Shown here in pieces: positions 56,921-64,000 of a DNA stretch of 64,000 bases. The stretch spans positions 105,865,885 through 105,929,884 of the forward strand of contig NC_063163.1 in the NCBI RefSeq assembly GCF_023159225.1, in the 5' to 3' direction. This DNA is from Perognathus longimembris pacificus. Taxonomy: Eukaryota > Chordata > Mammalia > Rodentia > Heteromyidae. A program made the translations under genes and the position numbers. The notes beneath the pieces are model-generated. The model did not search any database. It worked only from the letters and a program-made list of their open reading frames with translations, and was not told where the DNA came from. How positions within the stretch are numbered: position 1 is the stretch's first letter; each line of letters opens with the position of its first letter.

Positions 56921-57554
56921 TACAGCTGTAAGTTGAACCCAGGCATTCTAACTCTAAAGCTCCTGAGCTTCTTTGCAAATCTTTAATGTGTTGCAGTATA
57001 AACATTTTCACAGATAGACAAAATGGAGACATTAGAATTATGGTACCCATTCTTTCATTCCACCATTTATAATATATCTATCATGCCCAGGTATGGTTGA
57101 TAGAAGTGAGATTGCAATAGAAAGTAATAGAGATGGAATTCATGTGGATCATTATGAATATTTTCACTTGAAATATTACCTAATTAATTGAAAGCTCAAG
57201 TCCTATCTCCTTCATGAAGACTTTTCCTCTTGGTGACATCTTTATTCTAAACAATTATCATTTGTTTCCCATTAGACTATTATTGATCAACTATATTTAA
57301 TACAACTCACCATAATGCAATCTAAAAGTTATCAGAAAATTGAACATTTCAGGGTAAACAGAAATCTCCCATTCTCAGTAGATTTCAATATCAATATACC
57401 CTGTTTTGGATGCAGTTGAGAAAAGCATATCTAATATTTAAACTTGATTTTTGTTGTCGTTCTGTTTCACTTGGATCCTTTCCCACTTTCATTTTCATTT
57501 TCGCTACTGTGTTGGGTTAGCTATGCCTCCTGTCTATACTTCCAAATTCTAGTA
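56921..57554. other. unassigned sequence
   Basis: Nothing recognised. Confidence 0.4.
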
Positions 57555-57560
57555 CTTCAT

Positions 57561-58009
57561 TGTCGGGGTCTCTAGCCCCCCGCACTCCCCTGACCTGCGG
57601 GAGAGACAGACCAGACAAGCCAAGAAAGGAAAGGGTCGCCAGGCCGCCCACACCCAGCCCTCCCTCACTGGAGGACAATCAGATGGCCTGGGAGTCAAGT
57701 CAGTGCAAGATCTTGTTTATTGGGGAAGTACATGCCACTAATATAAGGCACAGGAGCCAATCAGGTCTAAGATCGGCAGGAAGGGGAGGGGTGTAAGTGC
57801 ACCTATCTAGGGACTGTAAGGGGAGGCACAAGCTGTCCGTCAAGGGCGGAAGAGCCAGGGGTGTCACAGCCCACAGAATTGCCTCCGGGTTATAACCAAA
57901 GACACTTGTAGCAGCTGCGTGTTGTTAGGCACCATCATCTTAGCCACATATGGCCCCAAGACTGAGAAACAGGTGGGGCCAGCTGGTTGACTTCCAGGTG
58001 TGCCCCACA
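57561..58009 (-). mobile_element. solo LTR, class II (ERVK/IAP-like) ERV
   Basis: A 449-bp LTR that starts TGT and ends ACA on both strands. CTTCAT (57555-57560) and TTTCAT (58010-58015) form a 6-bp TSD with one mismatch, as usual for class II ERVs. On the minus strand it has GATTGGCTCC (an inverted CCAAT box, about 57755), a TTATATTAG TATA-like box (about 57740) and AATAAA (57717-57722). It is much more GC-rich than its surroundings. No internal sequence remains. Confidence 0.85.
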
Positions 58010-58015
58010 TTTCAT

Positions 58016-58420
58016 AAGTTTTAACTTCGTTCATTCAGAAAATCCTTATAAAGTCTCCCTTAAGGCTAAATGATTCAAAAGATGATGTCAAGATAAAAAT
58101 TTACAGACAGAAAAAAAAAAAAAGCACAACTTAGTGGAGGAATGAGAGTGCGTATATTACAGTATAATAATGTATGGGGTATAGAAGATGGAAGAAAAGA
58201 TTAAAATAAAATTAATACTGATAGGACATGGAGAGATGGCTGTCCTCAAAAGAGGTGCTATTTAGATGGTCAATATGATTTTTTTTAGTGAAGATGAAAT
58301 CTAAACAACACCAGTATGACAAGGAAATGACTTGGCAGTTGACACATTTGTGGGTACTGAAGATGAGGTTGACTTTATTATTTTTTGGAGTTCAGTTAAA
58401 AAGCTCTATTAAACTATGGA
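58016..58420. other. unassigned sequence
   Basis: Nothing recognised apart from an A-run at 58110-58123. Confidence 0.4.
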
Positions 58421-58642
58421 AGTGTTGGGCACTTGTGGCTAATGGTGATAATCTTAGCTACTCAGCAGGTTGAGCTCTGAGGATCATAGTTGAAAGCTAG
58501 CCTGTGAAAGAAAGTCAAAGAAACTCTTAAGACCAATTAATCATGAGAAGATAAGAAGAACTGTCTCAAGTGGTACGGCACTAGCTTTGAGCAAAAAAGC
58601 TCAGGGACAACACCCAAGTCCTAAAATTCAAGTCCCAGGGCT

Positions 58643-58644
<2 letters not shown>
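58421..58644 (+). mobile_element. dimeric B1/7SL-ID SINE
   Basis: TTGGGCACTTGTGGCTAATG, ATCTTAGCTACTCAGCAGGT and the ID-like GTCTCAAGTGGTACGGCACT. Its tail has become the TG/CA palindrome. Confidence 0.85.
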
Positions 58645-58650
<6 letters not shown>

Positions 58651-58677
<27 letters not shown>

Positions 58678-58690
58678 ATGCACATGTGCA

Positions 58691-58718
<28 letters not shown>
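58651..58718. repeat. perfect 68-bp TG/CA palindrome
   Basis: (TG)n, then GCATGCACATGTGCATGC, then (CA)n. All 34 base pairs match about the centre between 58684 and 58685. Purine-pyrimidine alternation is strict throughout. Confidence 0.98.
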
Positions 58719-58720
<2 letters not shown>

Positions 58721-58721
<1 letters not shown>

Positions 58722-59725
58722 GAAAACAGTAAGCGGTGGGAAGCTTGCTGAAGCTATTAAGCAGAATTGTACCATGACATGGACACCAAATTTTTAGGAT
58801 GAAAGAGTTTGTAATGTCCCTGTCTATGTAAGTGCGCTGCCATCATAAGCCCAAATGTATAATCCTCAGCACTAAAGGCCCTGAAAATTCTGCATCCTGC
58901 TGAGATATAAGCAATGCTGGTAACCAGCTGATCAGAGCTGGAAACGAGACTTCATTTCCATACCTCCCATGACTTCTAACCAAAGTAGTTAGTCTATATC
59001 ATATGATATTTCAAAAGAAAAACATAAAAGTCTTAAGTAGAATATTTTAGAGATTGAAAAAAGTCTAAATCTAGTAAAGAAACTGGATCCATGAAAAGAT
59101 TCATCTTTGACGAATCCATATTCCAGTTTATATAATCCACATATAACCAAGACAATCAAATGTTGAACATGACAAAATACTTGATTGTTGTTTTCTGTGA
59201 TTTCTGGGCAAATAGTTGATGAATTATTTGATTAGAAATGTAGTTCTCAAAACTACAATATGATTTATAACTCAATAAAACAAGACACCATCATGTCAGA
59301 CTAAGCACTAGCCCCAAGTATGATGAGAGCCAAATGTGACTGTCTTGACAATTCTCACTTTAGTAGCATGGGTGTTTTATCCTCAAGCTTGGAACAATTG
59401 CTTCCTTTCATGGCTGTCACATTCAGGTTAATGTGAAAATACTGTGTCCAGAAGTCATGTTTCTTTCTTAATTAAAACAAAACTTTTGGTAGAGTTTCCC
59501 CCACAAAACTCCTTCCTTGCACTGAGATGACAAATTGATTAATGTAGCAAAGAAGATATTAGGAAATTTCAAGATCAGATATGGGCACTATGTTATTTTT
59601 TTATCCATGGTGATTTAAGAGCTCCCATTGCATTCTGCTCTTGTAATGCTTAACCAACTTAGTGTTAGAAGATACATTTGTCTGTTAAGGAAAAAAATCA
59701 TGTGGATGTATTTTTTTCTTTTGTT
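58721..59725. other. unassigned sequence
   Basis: About 1 kb, nothing recognised. Confidence 0.45.
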
Positions 59726-59930
59726 CTGCTTTATGCTAGTTCATGCATGAACTCAGGGCCTGAGTACTGTCCCTGAGCTTTTTGCTCAAGGTTACCAGGC
59801 TACTGCTTGAGCCACCGCTCCAATTGTGGCTAGCTTCGATTTGGGCTAGCTTCAAACCTTGATCCTTAGATCTCAGCCTCCTGAGTAGCTAGGATTATAA
59901 ATGTGAGCTGCTGGCACCTAGTTCATATTG
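59726..59930 (-). mobile_element. dimeric B1/7SL-ID SINE, antisense
   Basis: CATGAACTCAGGGCCTGAGT, TTAGATCTCAGCCTCCTGAG, TAGCTAGGATTATAAATGTG in order; a part of the linker is missing. Confidence 0.82.
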
Positions 59931-60776
59931 ACCTATCTTAAAGAATTTTTCAGACGAATGCTTCTTTTCAAGTGCAAAAAAAAAAAAAAGAACACTCAGA
60001 AACTTGAACTTTCATTTATGCAAAGTAGAGATGGGGGTTAGAAACAGCAACACAAAGCTATTCTCAAGGTATCTTTTTCATAGTTTCTTTTAAAAGACTC
60101 TGTAACCCCCTCCAGTTGGAAAAATACATAAATTCCACCATGGCATAAACCTCAATACTATTTTCTTTCTCAACAGTTTTGCTTTCCATCTTCCTGATTT
60201 TTTTCCCAGTGAACAGATCATGTGAAAGCATTAATGATTGCACAATGCACAGGGTTAGTAAGGTAAGTGGAGCTCATAATTACCTCATTTACATTCTTTT
60301 ATTCACTGAAACAGAATTCTTAATGACTTTTATGTGAAATGCAGGATAATCAGCACAAATGAAGATTTCTGGTACAAAGTGGAAAAGTGAGCCAAATTAT
60401 CCTCTCTCTCAGCCTGATCAATGGTCAAACAATAGAGCCCAGCTTGGAAGCCCGGGATGCTTAAGTTAGAAGAGATTAAGAGGAATGTTATATCTTAAGA
60501 GACTAGAGCTTCTAGGTGGAGATATAAAAGACAGGCATACAAGCAGAAGGAATCATATATTCCTATTACCCTCCCAACTTCTGTAGAAGAAATAAGCACT
60601 TGTCTTTGCTCAAACTTGTGTGGCTCAAAGAAAACCAGCTGGCAAAACCCTAAATTCTAATATTGGTCTAGATACAACTTGCTGAACAATGTTCAATACA
60701 TTTTCACCTCCCTGCTATATGGCTCATCTACTTGTAAGACAAATTTATACAATAGTTTCTTTTAAAAGTGCCTTTT
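59931..60776. other. unassigned sequence holding a possible exon
   Basis: No repeat is recognised. A candidate exon is listed separately at 60177-60262. Confidence 0.4.
60177..60262 (+). other. possible internal exon (unproven)
   Basis: A pyrimidine-rich TTTTCTTTCTCAACAG precedes it and AAG|GTAAGT follows it, both near-consensus splice sites. The 86 bp are open in one frame (phase 2 at the start, ending on a full codon) and closed in the other two. The encoded 28 residues start hydrophobic (LLSIFLIFFPV) and I do not recognise them. Chance matches of this quality are common in 64 kb, so this is only a candidate. Confidence 0.2.
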
Positions 60777-61240
60777 CCAGCCAGCACTGGAGGCTCCTGA
60801 CTGTAATCCTAGCTTACTCAGGAGACTGAGGTCTGAGGACCACAATTTGCAGCTTAAAGCTAACCCAGGTAGGAAAGTCTGTAAGACTTTTTTTTTTTTT
60901 TGGCCAGTCCTGGGCCTTGGACTCAGGGCCTGAGCACTGTCCCTGGCTTCTTTTTGCTCAAGGCTAGCACTCTGCCACTTGAACCACAGAGCCATTTCTG
61001 GCCGTTTTCTATATATGTGGTGCTGGGGAATCAAACCCAAACTACATGTGTGCAAGGCAAGCACTCCTGCCACTAGGCCATATTCCCAACTCTGTGAGAC
61101 TTTTCTCTCCAGTTAATCATCAAAAACCCAGAACTGGAACCGTATCTCAAGAGGTGGAAGCTGAGTGCCAGCCTTGAACAAAAAAGGTAAGAGACATCCA
61201 GGCTCTGAGTTTAAGCCAGTAAAGTTTACACCACACATGC
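60777..61240 (+). mobile_element. dimeric SINE split by a younger SINE
   Basis: The B1-like half is at 60777-60891 (AGCCAGCACTGGAGGCTCCT) and the rest at 61091-61232 (CTCCAGTTAATCATCAAAAA, then the ID-like half). A reversed ID-like SINE lies between them. Confidence 0.9.
60878..61104 (-). mobile_element. tandem ID-like SINE nested in a SINE
   Basis: TCTGTAAGACTTTT (60878-60891) and TCTGTGAGACTTTT (61091-61104) are the TSD, one mismatch in 14. The insert 60892-61090 begins with poly-T (reversed A-tail) and is close to the young copies at 39.6 and 40.0 kb. Confidence 0.95.
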
Positions 61241-61241
61241 A

Positions 61242-61278
61242 TTCACACACACACACACACACATACACACACACACAA
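61242..61278. repeat. (CA)n microsatellite
   Basis: A CA run with one TA interruption at the SINE tail. Confidence 0.95.
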
Positions 61279-61421
61279 TCATTTACTTCTTTCAATTGCA
61301 GTAGTTCTGCATTGTCTGGGGAAGATAGATTACATTTTTTAATCAAATCTCTATGTGACCTTCAAACAACTAGCATGGAAGGTTTAAAACCTCTAAAAAC
61401 AAAATCCATGTGGGCAAGAAG

Positions 61422-61424
<3 letters not shown>

Positions 61425-61465
<41 letters not shown>
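61425..61465. repeat. (TG)n microsatellite
   Basis: A pure 41-bp TG run. Confidence 0.98.
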
Positions 61466-61467
<2 letters not shown>

Positions 61468-61529
61468 CCTTCTCAACATTTAGAAACAAAAAAGAATCTC
61501 AAAATATGGAAAGGACAAAAGGAGTTTTC

Positions 61530-61750
61530 AAGAAGCCAGGCATGGTGATAAACAACTCTAACCTTGGCTACTTTCAAAGCAAAGATTGGGATGATCACAG
61601 TTCAAGTTCACTCCAAACAAAAAAAGTACAAGTCTTTATGTGAGCAATAAAGAAAGCATAAATGTCTGGGAGAGTTGTTCAAATGGTAGAGTACTTATCT
61701 AGTAAGCATGAGACCTTGAGTTCAAACCCAGTACCTCCAGGAAAAAAATA
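61530..61750 (+). mobile_element. older B1-ID composite SINE
   Basis: AGCCAGGCATGGTGATAAAC is the B1-like start. TTGTTCAAATGGTAGAGTAC and GAGTTCAAACCC form a complete ID-like end with A and B boxes. The second half is a full ID rather than the shortened ID half of the other dimers, so it is a different, probably older, composite. Confidence 0.75.
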
Positions 61751-61791
61751 CTCAACATGTATACTTGTGACAGCATAGTTATTTAAAGCAC

Positions 61792-61986
61792 AAGTGCCAG
61801 TCCTTGGACTTGAACTCAAGACCTGAGCCTTGAGCTAATTTTTGTTCAAGGCTAGTGCTCCACTACTTGAACCATAGCTCCACTTCCAGCTTTTTGGTGC
61901 TTACTTGGGCGATCAGAGTCTCGTTGATTTTCTTGCCTGGACTGGCTTTGAACTACAAATCAGATCTCAGCCTCTTGAATAATGTC
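61792..61986 (-). mobile_element. dimeric B1/7SL-ID SINE, antisense
   Basis: TGCCAGTCCTTGGACTTGAA, TTCAAGGCTAGTGCTCCACT and CAGATCTCAGCCTCTTGAAT in order. The 5' end of the B1 half is missing. Confidence 0.85.
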
Positions 61987-62469
61987 TGCTTCCTACAACT
62001 GAGTTATAGGAAGACACTCTATTTCCTTATTTGATACTTGCAAATGTTTTTTGTTTGAAAGTAAACAAATAAACTCCTCTTTTTCAGGAGATACCTGGTA
62101 AACAAATGGAACAATCCCATGGAGGGGCTTTCTTGCTATGGGGAAAAGGTTTCAGATCCACAATCCGATGTAAAACCATCACATGCTTATCATGGAGCTG
62201 GTTTCCACATACAATAGAGATGATGAAATGGGCATATTAATTATGGCTATTCTGCAGTCTACGTATCTCAGCTATCATGAAGCATAAATTGTCCCTGTCA
62301 GTACTGGTTCTGGTAAGAGATTCTCTTTGGGGCATCTCAGTTTCCCCGAGCTCTTCTGCCAGAATAAGCACTGTGCACAATGATTCCTTCAGTCCTATGC
62401 CAACTGGGCAAAATGGCCTGTAGTTCTTCTCACATGCCCTTCATTTGACCTTGACATTTTTCTTTTCTT
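61987..62469. other. unassigned sequence
   Basis: Nothing recognised. Confidence 0.4.
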
Positions 62470-62560
62470 TTCTTTCATTCTTTTTTTTTTTTTTTTTGCC
62501 AGTTGTGGGGCTTAATCTCAGGGTCTTAGCACTGTCTCTGGCTTCTTGAGCTCTTTTGAA
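62470..62560 (-). mobile_element. ID-like SINE 3' end, antisense, truncated
   Basis: Poly-T, then GCCAGTTGTGGGGCTTAATC and CACTGTCTCTGGCTTCTTGA. Only the tail and the last half-unit are present, so it is 5'-truncated. Confidence 0.8.
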
Positions 62561-63885
62561 AGGTTCTAAACCATTGTTCTCATAATTTGATTATATATTC
62601 AGGGAAGTTTCATGGAGGCTTTAAACTTTCCTTTTTCCTTAGCACCCAGAGCTGTAACTAGTGTTGTGACATGCTTTGAAGTTCAAGCAAAAGTCCTTCC
62701 TTGAGTCTATGAATTCATGTGCTATGTTTCTAGTTTCTGTTGCTTTGCTCTGTATCCTGAAATATTCTTCTCCAACATTCTTTCCCAGAAAAAAATTACA
62801 GCTTGAAAATGCAATTTTAACAATTCTATGGATAGCATCAGTTAAAAATAAGGTATTTCTGAAACAATGTAATAAATTTCAGGGTCTGTGGTGGAAACAA
62901 GAACGTATTTCTTCTTACTTCATCAGAATAATCAACATTCAGAATGTTTCAATTTTTCCTGAGTTACTACATAGTTTTAATGGCAACCATTAAACTACAA
63001 AATGATTGCATATTTGTGAAACCAGTCAAGTTGATTCAAATTCAAATAGAACAAGAAATAGTTAAGAATACTGAACAAATTTCTTTAAAAAAATAAGAAT
63101 AATTGGGAGACACCTAAATTACCACATATCAAAACTAGGATAAGATTGCAGTTAATAGTCTGTAATTGACAAATAAATGCAGATTAATGGGACTGAGAAG
63201 ATCCAAAAATATACAAGTATCCAGAGTATTTCAATTTTTATGAGGTTGAAATTGCAAACCAATGAAGAAAATATGGAACCTTGCTTTAATAGGAGAAAAA
63301 TGAGAATTCCCACGAACCCCATCACTTATTGTCTCTGACCTAGCATTTTGCATTCATGTGGAACATCTGGCACAATTAATGAGCCAATCTTAACACCTTA
63401 TTATTACTCAAGTACTTTATTCCAATTTCTTTGATTTTTTACCTAGTGCCTTTTGTTTTCTGTTCTAGGAAAACATTGCCAGCACTTATAAGGATGCTCT
63501 GGGGCTGTAGACATTTCTTATGCTTTCATTATTTGTAGGGATGTTGATAATTTTGAGGACTACTGGTCAGGTATTTGCTAGGCTGCCTCTCTACTTGCAT
63601 CTAGATGGTAATTTTCTTGTGTTGATCATAGGTTATGGGTTTCATTCAGTACAAAACACATTGGCCTTTTCTTTCCATCAAATGAAGACATACTCCCATT
63701 GTTAACCTTGACCATCTTGATCAACTGAGGGTGAATCAAGCTCTCTTCCATAAACTTGCTCTTTTCTACTGTTTGCACTTTGCAAGAAAATATCTCTGTA
63801 CAGTCCTTGTTTGTGATGTGGGCTGTTATATTCCCTCATTTTTCCTCCATTTTTATTCGGATACTCATTTGTAACAGTGTGGACT
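62561..63885. other. unassigned, unique-looking sequence
   Basis: About 1.3 kb with no recognised repeat. The plus-strand frame at 62676-62993 (105 codons) has no known motif and no convincing splice sites were seen. Confidence 0.45.
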
Positions 63886-63990
63886 CAGGGGGGATCTTGA
63901 TCAATAGGCATTGTAATCATAAACTGACTTGGATTGAAACCCCTTTGTACAGCTACTTAGAGATAATTTTATTATTTTTTAAATGTTTTG
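63886..63990 (+). mobile_element. L1-type 3' tail
   Basis: GATTGAAACCCCTTTGTACA and GCTACTTAGAGATAATTTTA are the plus-strand version of the tails at 50940 and 28140. Confidence 0.6.
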
Positions 63991-64000
63991 ATTACCTTTA

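Overview
The window is mammalian nuclear DNA: AT-rich, with no recognisable host protein-coding gene and mostly made of retrotransposons of different ages. It is probably a rodent of the superfamily Geomyoidea (kangaroo rats, pocket mice, pocket gophers). The pointer is two very abundant SINE types. One is a tandem ID-like SINE of about 200 bp, whose left part has tRNA-type A and B boxes and which ends in an A-tail. The other is a dimeric SINE with a 7SL/B1-like left half and an ID-like right half. The taxon is inferred from remembered SINE families; no search was run.

Layout. 1-1.6 kb holds two SINEs. 1.63-6.17 kb is a nested LINE-1 locus: a minus-strand L1 bounded by a 14-bp target-site duplication (TSD) contains, near the end of its ORF2, a second L1 with a twin-priming inversion. 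6.2-15 kb is mostly unassigned sequence with MaLR, L1 and SINE pieces and microsatellites. 15-27.7 kb has L1 tails, old L1M relics, an L2-like tail, B1/ID SINEs and (GT)n tracts. A class I-type solo LTR lies at 28.17-28.65 kb. 29.5-40.9 kb carries further L1 tails, an MLT1-type LTR, AT-rich repeats, a 5S rRNA-derived fragment and SINEs with clear TSDs. 41-47.5 kb has L1 relics and a perfect 64-bp palindrome. 47.58-49.26 kb is a second twin-primed L1. 52.03-53.10 kb is an unusual element with a GC-rich 5' part fused to an L1 3'UTR, inserted in a SINE. 56.3-58 kb has a MaLR-like relic and a class II-type solo LTR. 58.4-64 kb has SINEs (one nested in another), a 68-bp TG/CA palindrome and one possible exon.

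Nothing here forms an operon or pathway. The biology is retrotransposition: L1 supplies endonuclease and reverse transcriptase for its own copies and, in trans, for the SINEs and the 5S fragment. L1 ORF2 is present only as broken pieces carrying stops and frameshifts, so no copy here looks autonomous. The leading candidates for something undescribed are the GC-rich/L1 3'UTR chimera, the repeated use of one point in the dimeric SINE as an insertion site, and the 3'-truncated 5S retrocopy with perfect TSDs.
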